A stretch of DNA of 64,000 nt from Virgisporangium aurantiacum (GCF_016863635.1 NZ_BOPG01000025.1:62001-126000); one strand, 5' to 3'; shown: positions 7,687 to 16,374, counted from the stretch's first letter. Translations and numbers: made by a program. Notes: generated by a model not told the origin, from the letters alone.

Positions 7687-8484
7687 TCAGGGCCATCGCA
7701 GGTCGGCGCCGAGTGCTCCGGCGAGCGTGGTGATCGCCGGACGGGTGGTCGGGTCGCCGACGTGCTCGGGCAGCCAGGCGCAGGCGATGCCGGCGGCTCT
7801 GACGTCGGCGGTGGCGCAGGTGGCGGCCAGGCATTCCGCGATCCGGGTGAGGGAGGGCCCGGTGCCCGAGGGGAAGCGCAGGCCGGGCAGGTCGGCGCTG
7901 TCGACGACGTCGATGTCCAGGTGCAGGTAGACCGGCGTGCCGCGCAGGCCGGCGAGGGCGGCGGTGACCGCGGCCGGGTCGGCGGGCACGCGGCGGACCC
8001 GGCTGCCGGTGAGGGCGTCACGCTCGGCGGGGTCGAGGTCCCGGGCGTCGGCGAGCACGACGCCGGATTCGGGGACGGGTCGCAGGCCGAGCCCGTCGTC
8101 GAACAGGTCGGGTGTGCGGCCGGTCAGCATGGCCAGCGCCATGCCGCCGAGGTAGCCGCTGGTCGAGATGACGGGGGTGTTGAAGTCGCCGTGCGCGTCG
8201 AGCCACACCACCGCCACGTCGCGATGACGCCGCTGCAGCCCGGCCACCGTCGCACGGGCGGTGGGGCAGTCGCCGGAGAGCACGAGCGGCCGGACGGCCC
8301 GGGCCACGGCGTCGGCGACCGCGTCGGCCACTGCCCGGTGCAGCAGCCCCATCCGGGCGGGGACGGTGCCGGCGGGGAGGTCCGGGCGGATCGGGCCGGT
8401 GGCGCCGACCGGGACCGGGAACGCCGGGAGGTGCTCGTCGAGGTGCCAGGGCGTGACGATCGGATCCCAGCTGGGGTCAGCCAC
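7687..8484 (-). CDS. Arginase/agmatinase superfamily protein with Cys in the first metal motif
   Basis: 265 residues from GTG 8484, preceded by GGAAGGA at good spacing. It overlaps the end of the GntR gene by 8 bases, so the two are co-translated. Ureohydrolase motifs are present: DAHGD at 96-100 and LDID at 189-192, followed by VVDSADLPG. The first motif, GGDH in classical enzymes, here reads SGDC (residues 70-73), so a His metal ligand is replaced by Cys. The family normally hydrolyses a guanidino group with two Mn2+ ions. The Cys variant is seen in a branch simply called arginase family, so substrate and even activity are uncertain. Length and the remaining ligands suggest an intact fold. 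Confidence 0.8.
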   Translation of the reverse strand: MADPSWDPIVTPWHLDEHLPAFPVPVGATGPIRPDLPAGTVPARMGLLHRAVADAVADAVARAVRPLVLSGDCPTARATVAGLQRRHRDVAVVWLDAHGDFNTPVISTSGYLGGMALAMLTGRTPDLFDDGLGLRPVPESGVVLADARDLDPAERDALTGSRVRRVPADPAAVTAALAGLRGTPVYLHLDIDVVDSADLPGLRFPSGTGPSLTRIAECLAATCATADVRAAGIACAWLPEHVGDPTTRPAITTLAGALGADLRWP

Positions 8485-9175
8485 GGGTGTCCTTCCGGTG
8501 GGCGAGCAGGTCGAGCAGCCGTTGCAGTTCGGCGGCGCCCACCTGCAGGTGCGCGGTGAGTTCTGCCCTGGCCTGTTCCGGGCTGCCGCGCAGCGCGTCC
8601 AGCAGCTGGCGGTGGTCGTCGGCGGTGCGGCCGAGTTCCCGGTGGGAGCGCTCGGACAGCGCCAGGGCGAGACGCTGCTCCTGCTGGAGCTGCGCGTGGA
8701 TGCGGCCCAGCCGGGGACTGCCGGTGGCCGCGACCAGGGTGGCGTGGAACAGCCGGTCACCGTCGAGCACGGCGGTGGTGTCGCCGTGGTCGAAGGCGTG
8801 TTCGATCCGGTCGACCAGGTCGGCGAGGCGCGCGTAGACCGCCGGGTCCCGGTGCGCGGTGAGGGCGTCGACCCCGGCCAGTTCCACGGCGGCGCGGGCG
8901 GCGTAGATGTCGGCGATATCCGGCCCGGTGACGTCGGCGACGACGATGCCGCGGTTCATCTGGTAGCGGACCAGGCCCTCGCTTTCGAGGGTCCGCGCGG
9001 CCTCGCGGAGGGTGCTGCGGGAGATGCCGAGTTCGGCGGCGAGGGCGGCTTCGCGCAGCGGCGTGCCCGGTAGCAGCCGGCCGGACAGGATGGCCCGCCG
9101 GACGGCGTCGGTGGCCTGCTCGGTGGTGCTCTGCCGCCGGATGTTCGCACCCAGGCCGGTGATCGGGTCCGTCAC
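8477..9175 (-). CDS. GntR family regulator, FadR/FCD subfamily
   Basis: 232 residues from GTG 9175. The N-terminal winged helix is clear: AVRRAILSGRLLPGTPLREA followed by LAAELGISRSTLREAARTLESEGLV. The C-terminal FCD domain contains DIYAARAAVELAGVD, with Asp and His metal/ligand positions (FHATLVAATGSPRL). FCD regulators bind small organic acids and leave DNA on binding. A 13-base-arm perfect palindrome starts 11 bases upstream of this start, indicating autoregulation. The arginase-like gene overlaps its 3' end and the aldolase follows, so these are its probable targets. Confidence 0.88.
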   Translation of the reverse strand: MTDPITGLGANIRRQSTTEQATDAVRRAILSGRLLPGTPLREAALAAELGISRSTLREAARTLESEGLVRYQMNRGIVVADVTGPDIADIYAARAAVELAGVDALTAHRDPAVYARLADLVDRIEHAFDHGDTTAVLDGDRLFHATLVAATGSPRLGRIHAQLQQEQRLALALSERSHRELGRTADDHRQLLDALRGSPEQARAELTAHLQVGAAELQRLLDLLAHRKDTRG

Positions 9176-9185
9176 GGTCACCACG

Positions 9186-9212
9186 TTGCCAGATTGTCGG
9201 ACAATCTGGCAA
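9186..9212. promoter_or_regulatory. GntR/FadR-type operator
   Basis: Perfect inverted repeat TTGCCAGATTGTC (9186-9198), one central G, then its exact complement (9200-9212). The core TTGTCGGACAA matches the T-GTnnnAC-A pattern bound by FadR-subfamily GntR proteins. It lies just upstream of the GntR start. Confidence 0.85.
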
Positions 9213-9256
9213 GACGGTGCGGGGGGGGCGGGGACGAGCCCGGCCGGGACAACCTC

Positions 9257-9275
9257 TAGGGTTAGGGTCACCTAA
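9257..9275 (+). promoter_or_regulatory. Iron box (IdeR/DmdR1-type)
   Basis: TAGGGTTAGGGTCACCTAA matches the consensus TTAGGTTAGGCTAACCTAA at 15 of 19 positions. It lies 23 bases before the proposed start of the first IucA/IucC gene, as expected for iron-repressed siderophore biosynthesis in actinobacteria. Confidence 0.8.
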
Positions 9276-9297
9276 CTCGAGCGAGGATCCGCCACCG

Positions 9298-10716
9298 TTG
9301 CCCACCGCCGACCGGGAGCACGCCGACTGGCTGCGCACCCACCGCCCCGACCTCGCCACGCGGTTCACCGCCGCCCTTCCCGGGGCCCGCGCCGCGGTGC
9401 TGGCCCGGCTGTGGGGGGCGATCCACCGGGAACCGCTGCCGAACACGTCGGGCGTCACCGGACCGGCGGCGGCCGCGGAGCCGTTCGCCGACGTGGAGAC
9501 ACTGACGGTCAACGGGTTCGAGCGGCCCGCCGACCTCGCCGCGCACCTGTGGCCGCAGCAAAAGGCGTTCGCCGCGGAACTCGACAACAGCGTCGCGAAC
9601 CTCGCGCTGGCCCGGGCCGCCGCGGAAGGCGCTGCCGCGGACGTCACGGCCGGAGACGACCTCGTCGACGCGGAACAGTCCATCGTGGACGGACACCCGC
9701 TGCACCCCTGCTGCCGCACCCGCACCGGCATGTCGGCGGCCGACGTCCTCGCCTACGCGCCCGAGCACCGCCCGACCGTCGAGCTACCGGTGATCGCCGT
9801 TCCCGCCGACCGGTGGACCGGCACGATGCCCCCGCGGCTGCCGATGCACCCGTGGCAGTGGGAGCGCGTCCGCGACACGTACCCGTGGCTGCGGGACACC
9901 GGCGAGCGGTGCTCCGCGCGTCCCCTGATGTCTTTACGGACCTTGGCCACCGCCGACGCCCACCTCAAGACGGCCGTGCGGATCGGGATGACCAGCGCGA
10001 CCCGGACCGTCTCGGCGGCCGCCGTGCACAACGGACCCGCCCTGTCGCGCCTCCTCGCGCCCCTCACCGGCCTCGGGATCCTCGCCGAACGGGCCGCCGG
10101 TGCCGTGCTCGTCGACGGCGGACCGAGCCGCGACCTCGCCGTCGTGGTCCGCGACGCGCCCGTGCTCGGCCCCGGGGAGCGGGCGCTGCCGGTGGCCGCG
10201 TTGACCGCCGGCCGGCCCCGCGTCGACGACCTCACCGACGACCCGGTCGCGTTCCTGCGGGCGTTCGCCGGCCTGCTGCTGCCGCCGCTGTTCCACCTGC
10301 TCGACCTCGGGGTGGGGCTGGAGGCGCACGGGCAGAACCTCGTCCTCGTCCTGCGCGGCGGCCAGCCGCACCGGCTGCTGTACCGGGACTTCGGCGGGGT
10401 CCGGGTGAGCCCGCGCATCCTCGAGACGCACGGGATCGAGGCGCCGCCGCTGCTCGGCGACGTCCCCTGCGACGACCCGGCCGAACTGGAGACGAAGGTG
10501 CTGGCGTCGGCGGTCGCGACCGTGCTCGCCGGCCTGGTCGCCTACCTGTCCCGCCGCTTCCACACCGAACCCGCGACGCTGTGGGCCGCCGTGCCCGCCC
10601 CGCGCCGCCTCACCGCCCGCGCCGACCTTCCGCTCAAGGCGATGACCGCGATGCGGCTCGCCGACACCGTCGACGACATCTGGACGCACGTGCCGAACCC
10701 GCTGGCCGACCCATGA
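9298..10716 (+). CDS. IucA/IucC family NIS siderophore synthetase 1
   Basis: 472 residues from TTG 9298, chosen because the iron box at 9257-9275 must be upstream of the coding region and GCGAGGA (9281-9287) precedes the TTG. Motifs of ATP-dependent NIS synthetases are visible: GHPLHPCCRTRTGM (substrate/ATP loop), AHLKTAVRIGMTSATRT (the KTxxxxxxTSxxRT block), GLEAHGQN and the acceptor segment YRDFGGVRVSPR. The enzyme condenses citrate or a citryl intermediate with an amine or alcohol through an acyl-adenylate. It is shorter than the usual 580-600 residues, mainly at the N-terminus. It leads a rightward operon and its stop overlaps a 27-codon frame (ATGA). Confidence 0.88.
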   Translation: MPTADREHADWLRTHRPDLATRFTAALPGARAAVLARLWGAIHREPLPNTSGVTGPAAAAEPFADVETLTVNGFERPADLAAHLWPQQKAFAAELDNSVANLALARAAAEGAAADVTAGDDLVDAEQSIVDGHPLHPCCRTRTGMSAADVLAYAPEHRPTVELPVIAVPADRWTGTMPPRLPMHPWQWERVRDTYPWLRDTGERCSARPLMSLRTLATADAHLKTAVRIGMTSATRTVSAAAVHNGPALSRLLAPLTGLGILAERAAGAVLVDGGPSRDLAVVVRDAPVLGPGERALPVAALTAGRPRVDDLTDDPVAFLRAFAGLLLPPLFHLLDLGVGLEAHGQNLVLVLRGGQPHRLLYRDFGGVRVSPRILETHGIEAPPLLGDVPCDDPAELETKVLASAVATVLAGLVAYLSRRFHTEPATLWAAVPAPRRLTARADLPLKAMTAMRLADTVDDIWTHVPNPLADP

Positions 10717-10796
10717 CCGAGCGCTTGCGCGAGGGCATCAGCAAACAGAGCCCTCCCGGTCAGGGCGGGTCACCACGAAGTGGAGACCCGTCATGA
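10713..10796 (+). CDS. Possible 27-codon coupling ORF between the two IucA/IucC genes
   Basis: ATG 10713 overlaps the TGA of the first synthetase, and the TGA at 10794-10796 overlaps the ATG of the second, giving ATGA junctions on both sides. The peptide begins MTERLREGISKQSPPGQGG. Such a frame could carry ribosomes across the 76-base gap. The opening sequence resembles short gene-junction repeats that I recall from Micromonosporaceae, so it may instead be repeat-derived spacer. Confidence 0.3.
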   Translation: MTERLREGISKQSPPGQGGSPRSGDPS

Positions 10797-12391
10797 CCGT
10801 GCTCCTCGAGGACACCGGTCGGGAACTACGGACCCTCGACCCGGTGCTGCACGAGCGGTACCTCGCCGCCCTGCCCGGCGCCGCCGACACCGTCGCCCGG
10901 CGGCTCGTCGCCGCGCTGCAACGCGAAGGGCTCGCCGGGGTCACCGGGTCGGGCACGGCGATCGACACGCCCGCCGGCGCGGTCGCCTGCCGGTGGCACG
11001 GGTTCGGCCGGGCCGAACCCGTCGGCGAGCTGCCCGCGCCGCCGCTGGATCTGATCACCGACCTGGGGTCCGCCCTCGGCGCCGGACTGACCGCCGAGTT
11101 GCAGAGCGCGGTGGCGAATCTGGCGCTGGCACTCGCCCGCCGCCCCGCGTTGGTAGCGTCCGACGACCCCGACGAGACCGCCGTCGCCTACGAACGGCTC
11201 GCCACCGAGGGCCACAACCTGCACCCCTGCGCCCGCACCCGGCTCGGCTGGACCGTCGCCGACGCCCTCGCCCACGACCTCGAGGCCGGCCGCACCCGGG
11301 TCGCGTTCGTCGGCGTGCGCCGCGACACGCTGATCGGGGACGACCTCGGATTCGGCGGGACCGCCACGCACGTCGCCCAGCCGGTGCACGAATGGCAGCT
11401 CGGCCACCTGCGCCGCACCCGGTCCGACCTGTTCGCCGCCGGCGTCCTCACCGACCTGCCGCTGGCGCCGCTGCCGGCCACACCCACGGCCGCGCTGCGG
11501 ACCCTGCACGTGCCCGGCCACGGCTACCTGAAGCTGTCGTTGGACATCCAGGTCACCTCGACCCGGCGCACCATCTCCGTCGCGAGCAGCCGCAACGGGC
11601 CTGTGCTCAGCGCGCTCCTCGGTGACCTGCTCGCCGGGTCACCCGTCCACCTCCTCGCCGAGACCGCCGGCTCGGCCTGCGCGCCGGCCCCCCGCGACGT
11701 CACCGCGATCGTCCGCGCCGGCCTCGCGACCGGCGCCGCCGGCACGCTGCGGCCGGGCGAACAGGCGATCCCGGCGACCGCGCTCACGGTCACGCCGCCG
11801 GGCGGCGCGGCGTCCGTCGTGGTCGGGCTGCTGCACCGGGACGCGGTGCGCCCGCTCACCTTCGTCGCCGACTACGCCCGGGTGCTGCTGCCACCACTGC
11901 TACGGCTGGCCACCCGCCACGGCATCGGCCTGGAGGCGCACCTGCAGAACTGCCTGCCGGTCCTGCGCGGCGCCACCCCGGTACGGATGGTGCTCCGCGA
12001 CGTCGCCGGCCTGCGGATCCACCTCCCCCGGCTGGCCGCCCGGGGACACCGGCCGCCGCTGTGGCCCGGGTCCGTCGTCGGCACCGACGACGTGACCGTG
12101 ATGCTGTCCAAACTCGGCTACACCGCGCTGCAGGCGCACCTGGGCGAGCTGATCCGCCACCTGGCCGACACGGCCGGCCTCGACGAGACCGCGGCCTGGC
12201 ACGAGGTCCGTCGCGTCGTCGACGAGGTGTACGACGAGCTGCGCCGCGACCCGGCGGTGGCGGCGGACGCGGCGGCCGACCACGCGTTCTGGACCGCGCC
12301 GCGGATGCCGCACAAGGCCCTGGTCCGGATGCGGCTGGCCGGCGCCGGCGACGTGTACGTGCCGGTCCCCAATCCCCTGGCGACCCCGTGA
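10793..12391 (+). CDS. IucA/IucC family NIS siderophore synthetase 2
   Basis: 532 residues from ATG 10793. Family motifs are strong: EGHNLHPCARTRLGW, YLKLSLDIQVTSTRRTI followed by SVASSRNGP, GIGLEAHLQN, LRDVAGLRIH, and the C-terminal MPHKALVRMRL with VPVPNPLA. The second enzyme of a two-synthetase pathway normally adds the second amine to a citryl monoamide or closes the molecule. The two synthetases in this locus share the order of motifs but are clearly diverged. The next gene starts on its stop codon (GTGA). Repression by iron through the box upstream of the first synthetase is expected. Confidence 0.9.
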   Translation: MTVLLEDTGRELRTLDPVLHERYLAALPGAADTVARRLVAALQREGLAGVTGSGTAIDTPAGAVACRWHGFGRAEPVGELPAPPLDLITDLGSALGAGLTAELQSAVANLALALARRPALVASDDPDETAVAYERLATEGHNLHPCARTRLGWTVADALAHDLEAGRTRVAFVGVRRDTLIGDDLGFGGTATHVAQPVHEWQLGHLRRTRSDLFAAGVLTDLPLAPLPATPTAALRTLHVPGHGYLKLSLDIQVTSTRRTISVASSRNGPVLSALLGDLLAGSPVHLLAETAGSACAPAPRDVTAIVRAGLATGAAGTLRPGEQAIPATALTVTPPGGAASVVVGLLHRDAVRPLTFVADYARVLLPPLLRLATRHGIGLEAHLQNCLPVLRGATPVRMVLRDVAGLRIHLPRLAARGHRPPLWPGSVVGTDDVTVMLSKLGYTALQAHLGELIRHLADTAGLDETAAWHEVRRVVDEVYDELRRDPAVAADAAADHAFWTAPRMPHKALVRMRLAGAGDVYVPVPNPLATP

Positions 12392-13524
12392 CGCCCGCGG
12401 TCACCGACGCGATCCGGGCGGCGGCCCGGCCCGTGTGCGTCTACGTCTACCACCCGGATGTGCTGCGCGAGCGGGCGCGGGCGGTGCGGGCGGCGCTGCC
12501 GGCCGGGGCGGCGCTGCTGTACGCGGTCAAGGCCAACGGGGACGCGCGGGCGCTGACCGCCCTCGCCGGCGTCGTCAACGGGTTCGACGTCGCCTCCGGC
12601 GGTGAACTCGCCCTCGCGGTCTCCTCCGGTGCGCGCCGGATCGTGTTCGCCGGGCCGGGCAAGACACCCGCCGAACTCGCCGCGGCCGTCGACGCCGGCG
12701 CGGAGATCAACATCGAGATCAACGTCGAGAGCCTCCTGGAACTGCACCGCCTCGCGGACATCACCTCCCGCGCGACCGTGGCGCTGCGCGTGAACCGGGC
12801 CGCGGCCACGCCCGGCGGCAGCCACCGGATGACCGGCACCGCGACGCCGTTCGGGCTCGCCGAGGAGGACCTGCCGGCGGCGGTCGGGCTCGCCCGCACC
12901 CACGGGTTCGACGTCACCGGCTTCCACCTGCACGCCGTCTCCAACAACCTCGACGCCGCCGCGCACGTCGCGTTCGTCGCCGACGCCGTGCGGTGGAGCG
13001 CGGACGCGGCCCGGCGGCACGGGATCGACCTGCGCACGATCAACGTCGGCGGCGGCTTCGGCGTCGACTACACCGGCGACCGCACCTTCGACCTCGCCGC
13101 GCTGCGTACGCTGCCGGCCGACCCGCGACTGGTGTTCGAACCGGGCCGGTACCTGGCCGCACCGGCCGGCTGGTACGCCGCCGAGGTGCTCGACCTCAAG
13201 CGCGTCCACGGCACCTGGTTCGCCGTCATCCGCGGCGGCACCCACCACTTCCGCCTCCCAGCCGCGTGGGGCTACAGCCACCCGTTCACGGTGCTGCCGG
13301 TCGACGGGTGGCCGCACCGCTACCCGCGGCCCGAACTCCGCGACACCCCGGTGACCGTCACCGGCGAACTGTGCACCCCGCGCGACGTCCTCGCCCGCGA
13401 CGCGGTCCCGCCCCGGATCCGGGTCGGCGACGTCGTGGTCTTCGCCAACGCCGGCGCCTACGGCTGGGACATCTCCCACCACCAGTTCCTGCGCCACGAC
13501 CCGCCCGAGCGCGTCTGGCTGTGA
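12388..13524 (+). CDS. Fold-type III PLP decarboxylase (LysA/ornithine decarboxylase-like), siderophore pathway
   Basis: 378 residues from GTG 12388 overlapping the previous stop. The PLP lysine is Lys48 in LLYAVKANGD. Further family elements are VNGFDVASGGEL, GFHLHAVSNN, the glycine-rich phosphate loop INVGGGFGVDY, FEPGRYLAA, and GELCTPRDVLARD in place of the usual GxxCESxD active-site loop. Analogues in NIS pathways are SbnH (staphyloferrin B) and PvsE (vibrioferrin), which decarboxylate an amino acid or a citryl-amino acid intermediate. Location directly after two IucA/IucC genes makes a similar step likely here. The altered Cys loop suggests a substrate other than lysine or diaminopimelate. 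Confidence 0.85.
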   Translation: MTPAVTDAIRAAARPVCVYVYHPDVLRERARAVRAALPAGAALLYAVKANGDARALTALAGVVNGFDVASGGELALAVSSGARRIVFAGPGKTPAELAAAVDAGAEINIEINVESLLELHRLADITSRATVALRVNRAAATPGGSHRMTGTATPFGLAEEDLPAAVGLARTHGFDVTGFHLHAVSNNLDAAAHVAFVADAVRWSADAARRHGIDLRTINVGGGFGVDYTGDRTFDLAALRTLPADPRLVFEPGRYLAAPAGWYAAEVLDLKRVHGTWFAVIRGGTHHFRLPAAWGYSHPFTVLPVDGWPHRYPRPELRDTPVTVTGELCTPRDVLARDAVPPRIRVGDVVVFANAGAYGWDISHHQFLRHDPPERVWL

Positions 13525-13604
13525 CGGATCTCCACCCCTGGTCGGAAATCGGGTCTCGACCGTGGGCGGATGCCCGGGAGATCACCACGCCGCAGGCTTC
13601 GGGG

Positions 13605-14525
13605 GTGACTTCTCCACGAACATTCACCGGGGACCCCGACATCAGGGTCGAGGGGCTGACCAAGCGGTACGGCCGCAGAACGGCGGTCGACGACCTGTCG
13701 TTCACGGCCAGGCCCGGACGGGTGACCGGGTTCTTCGGCCCGAACGGGGCCGGGAAGACCACCGCGCTCAAGGCGGTCGTCGGACTGGCGCGACCGACCG
13801 CGGGCCGGGCGTTCCTCCGCGGCACGCCGGTCACGGCGATGAAACCCGACGCCCGCCTGCTCGGCGTCCACATCGAGCCGTGCGGGGCCCATCCCGGCCG
13901 GACCGGACGGGCGCACCTGCGGTCGCTGACCGCGCTGGCCGGACTCCCCCGCCGCCGGGTCGGCGAGGTCCTGGAACTCGTCGGCCTCGCGGACGCGGCC
14001 ACGCGCCGGGTCGGCAAGTACTCGATGGGCATGCGGCAACGGCTCGGGCTCGCCGCGGCGCTGCTCGGCGATCCGGAGATCCTCGTGCTGGACGAGCCGG
14101 TGAACGGCCTGGACCCCGAGGGCATCCGCTGGCTGCGCACGCTGCTGCGGGACCGGGCCGCGAACGGCGGCACGATCCTGCTGTCCAGCCACATGTTGGG
14201 CGAGGCGGCCCAGACCGTCGACGACGTGATCATGATCGCCCGGGGCCGGCTGGTCCACGCGGGCACGATCCGCGACCTCGAACGGTCCGGGGAGAGCGTC
14301 GTCGTGGTGCGCACCGGCGCGGCCGAGCGGCTGTCGAGCCTGGTGGTCGCGGCCGGTGGCCGCACGAAGCGCGACGACGGGGGCGGGCTGCTGGTCGAGG
14401 GGCTCGACGCCGCGGAGGTCGCCCGGCTGGCCCACCGCGACGGGGTTCTGCTGGAAGAGGTCGTCCAGCGGACCGCGTCACTGGAGGATGTGTTCTTCGA
14501 CCTGACCGGAGGGGCGAACCGATGA
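13605..14525 (+). CDS. ABC transporter ATP-binding protein
   Basis: 306 residues from GTG 13605. Walker A is GPNGAGKT (45-52). The signature is KYSMGMRQRLGLAAALLGDP, Walker B is ILVLDEPVNGLDPEG, and the switch is LLSSHMLGEA. The C-terminal tail ends with LEDVFFDLTG, typical of antibiotic-efflux and bacitracin-type exporters (CcmA/BcrA group). The frame is also open to GTG 13521, which would overlap the decarboxylase stop (GTGA). I prefer 13605 because ABC subunits of this type begin close to the first strand (here DIRVEGLTKRYG). If 13521 is right, the whole locus from 10793 to 17030 is one overlapping chain. Confidence 0.88.
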   Translation: MTSPRTFTGDPDIRVEGLTKRYGRRTAVDDLSFTARPGRVTGFFGPNGAGKTTALKAVVGLARPTAGRAFLRGTPVTAMKPDARLLGVHIEPCGAHPGRTGRAHLRSLTALAGLPRRRVGEVLELVGLADAATRRVGKYSMGMRQRLGLAAALLGDPEILVLDEPVNGLDPEGIRWLRTLLRDRAANGGTILLSSHMLGEAAQTVDDVIMIARGRLVHAGTIRDLERSGESVVVVRTGAAERLSSLVVAAGGRTKRDDGGGLLVEGLDAAEVARLAHRDGVLLEEVVQRTASLEDVFFDLTGGANR

Positions 14526-15241
14526 GGCATCTGCTGCGGGGCGAACTGATCAAGACCGTGACCACCCGGACCGTGCTCGGGTTCGCGCTGGGCGGGGTCG
14601 CGTTCACGGTCCTCAACGTGCTGGCGGTCGCGGTGTTCTCCGGCACGCTCGACGAGGTGGCCGAGAAGGAGGAGGCCCTGTCGGCGTTGCCGGTCCTGCT
14701 CCTGCTCTGGGGACTGGTCGGCGCGGCCGGCGAGTACCGGCACCGCACGGCCGCACCGGCCGCGCTGGTGGGTCGCCGCGACCGCGGGGTCGTGCTGTCG
14801 GCGAGAATCGTCGCCTACGCCCTGACCGGGCTCCTGCTCGGCATCCTGACGACCGCGGTGTCGGTCGGGCTCGCGTTGCCGCTGCTCAGCGACCACCCGG
14901 GTCCCGACCTCACCTCGGGCGACGTCACCGCCGTCGTGGCGGGCAACCTGGTGGCGTTCGTCCTGTCCGCGATCATGGGTGCCGCCCTCGGCGCCCTGAT
15001 CCGTAGCCCGGTCCTGGGAGTGGTCGTCCTGCTGATCGTGAACTTCGCCGCGGTCCCGCTGCTGTCCGACGTCTGGGAGTCCGGGGTCAACCTCACGCCG
15101 TTCGGCGCGGCCGGAATCCTGACCCGGATGACGCACCACACGACCCTGTCGGTGACCACGGCCGGATGGGTCCTGGCCGCCTGGACCGTCGCGGTCATGC
15201 TCGTCGCCGTCGTCGTCGAACGACGGCGCGACCTGGCGTGA
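14522..15241 (+). CDS. ABC-2 type transporter permease
   Basis: 239 residues from ATG 14522, overlapping the ATPase stop (ATGA). The start MRHLLRGELIKTVTTRT is the typical cytoplasmic entry of ABC-2 permeases. About six membrane segments follow, including VLGFALGGVAFTVLNVLAVA, ILTTAVSVGLALPLL and a C-terminal GWVLAAWTVAVMLVAVVV followed by basic residues. With the ATPase it forms an exporter in the cytoplasmic membrane. The cargo is unknown; given the operon context it could relate to the siderophore or to sensing by the downstream kinase. Confidence 0.82.
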   Translation: MRHLLRGELIKTVTTRTVLGFALGGVAFTVLNVLAVAVFSGTLDEVAEKEEALSALPVLLLLWGLVGAAGEYRHRTAAPAALVGRRDRGVVLSARIVAYALTGLLLGILTTAVSVGLALPLLSDHPGPDLTSGDVTAVVAGNLVAFVLSAIMGAALGALIRSPVLGVVVLLIVNFAAVPLLSDVWESGVNLTPFGAAGILTRMTHHTTLSVTTAGWVLAAWTVAVMLVAVVVERRRDLA

Positions 15242-16374
15242 CCCGGCTCCCCCGCTGGGCCCGGGCGGCGTACGACCAGCTGGTCGTGCGCCGCTCGGCG
15301 CTGTTCGACATCGGGCTGGCGGTGGTCACGACCGGGGTGGAGATCGGGTTGCTCTTCGACGACGGCACCCCGGTCGCCACGCTCCCGATCGTGGTGACCG
15401 TGCTCGTCGGCTCCGTCCTGCTTCTCCGACGCCGCGCACCGTTGGCGGTCCTCGTCGCGGCCTGTGCGGGCGCCGCGGTGCTCGTGCCGCTGGGCTACTC
15501 GCCGGGCGGGGCGCCCGTCGTGGTCGCGCTCGCCTCGCTCGCCGACCTGCGGGAGCGCCGGGTCTCCGGGATCGTGCTCGTCCCGACGGCGCTGTTCCTG
15601 CTGTCGGCGAGCATCTCCTCGCTGCCCGTCCCGATCGGCGCGTGGGCCCTCGGCTCGTACCTGCAGACCCGGCGGCGCTACACCGGGGCGCTGGAGGATC
15701 GCGCGGCCACGCTGGAACGCGAACGCGAGCAACTCGACGAGATCGCGGCACAGCGGGAACGCACGTCCATCGCCCGCGAACTCCACGACATCGTCGCCCA
15801 CTCGGTCACCGTCATGCTGATCGGCGTGCGCGGCGCCCGGGACGTCCTGCCGACCGCGCCGCAGGTCGCGGCCGAGACCCTCGAACGGGTCGAGGCCAGC
15901 GCGGAGGAGAGCCTGGCCGAGCTCCGCCGGATCCTCGGCCTGCTGCGCACACCGGACAACGGGGCCGGATCCGGGGTGCAGTGGCGGCCGCAGCCGTCGC
16001 TCGCCCAGGTCGCCGAGCTGGTGTCCGGATACCGGACCGCCGGGATGCCGGTGCGGCTGGAGCTCACCGGCGAGGCCCGGCCGCTGGCCGGCGGCGTCGA
16101 ACTGTCGGCGTACCGGATCGTCGAGGAGGCGCTGACCAACGTGCTCAAACACACCGACCCCACCGAGGTCACGGTGACGCTCGACTACGGCCGGACGCGG
16201 CTGGACGTCACCGTCGAGGACAACGGCGGCGGCGGATCAGAGCCGTCGGCCGGCGGGCACGGCATCCTCGGGATGCGGGAGCGGGCGGCGGTGGCCGGCG
16301 GCAGCCTGGACGCCCACCCCACCGCCGGCGGATTCCTGGTGACCGCCCGGCTCCCCGTCGAGGACCCGCCATGA
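15238..16374 (+). CDS. Sensor histidine kinase, NarL/DesK-like (HisKA_3)
   Basis: 378 residues from GTG 15238 overlapping the permease stop. Residues 20-145 form about four to five membrane segments with no large extracellular domain. A helix with REREQLDEIAAQRERTSIAR leads to the phospho-acceptor His183 in ARELHDIVAHSVTVM. The HATPase follows with YRIVEEALTNVLKHT (N box), DNGGGG and GHGILGMRERAAVAGG. This is the intramembrane-sensing kinase type often linked to ABC exporters. Its partner regulator follows with an ATGA overlap. Confidence 0.9.
   Translation: MTRLPRWARAAYDQLVVRRSALFDIGLAVVTTGVEIGLLFDDGTPVATLPIVVTVLVGSVLLLRRRAPLAVLVAACAGAAVLVPLGYSPGGAPVVVALASLADLRERRVSGIVLVPTALFLLSASISSLPVPIGAWALGSYLQTRRRYTGALEDRAATLEREREQLDEIAAQRERTSIARELHDIVAHSVTVMLIGVRGARDVLPTAPQVAAETLERVEASAEESLAELRRILGLLRTPDNGAGSGVQWRPQPSLAQVAELVSGYRTAGMPVRLELTGEARPLAGGVELSAYRIVEEALTNVLKHTDPTEVTVTLDYGRTRLDVTVEDNGGGGSEPSAGGHGILGMRERAAVAGGSLDAHPTAGGFLVTARLPVEDPP

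Noticed and set aside
9217..9297. N-terminal extension of the first siderophore synthetase
   Set aside because: The iron box lies inside it and the sequence is low-complexity; TTG 9298 with GCGAGGA fits better.
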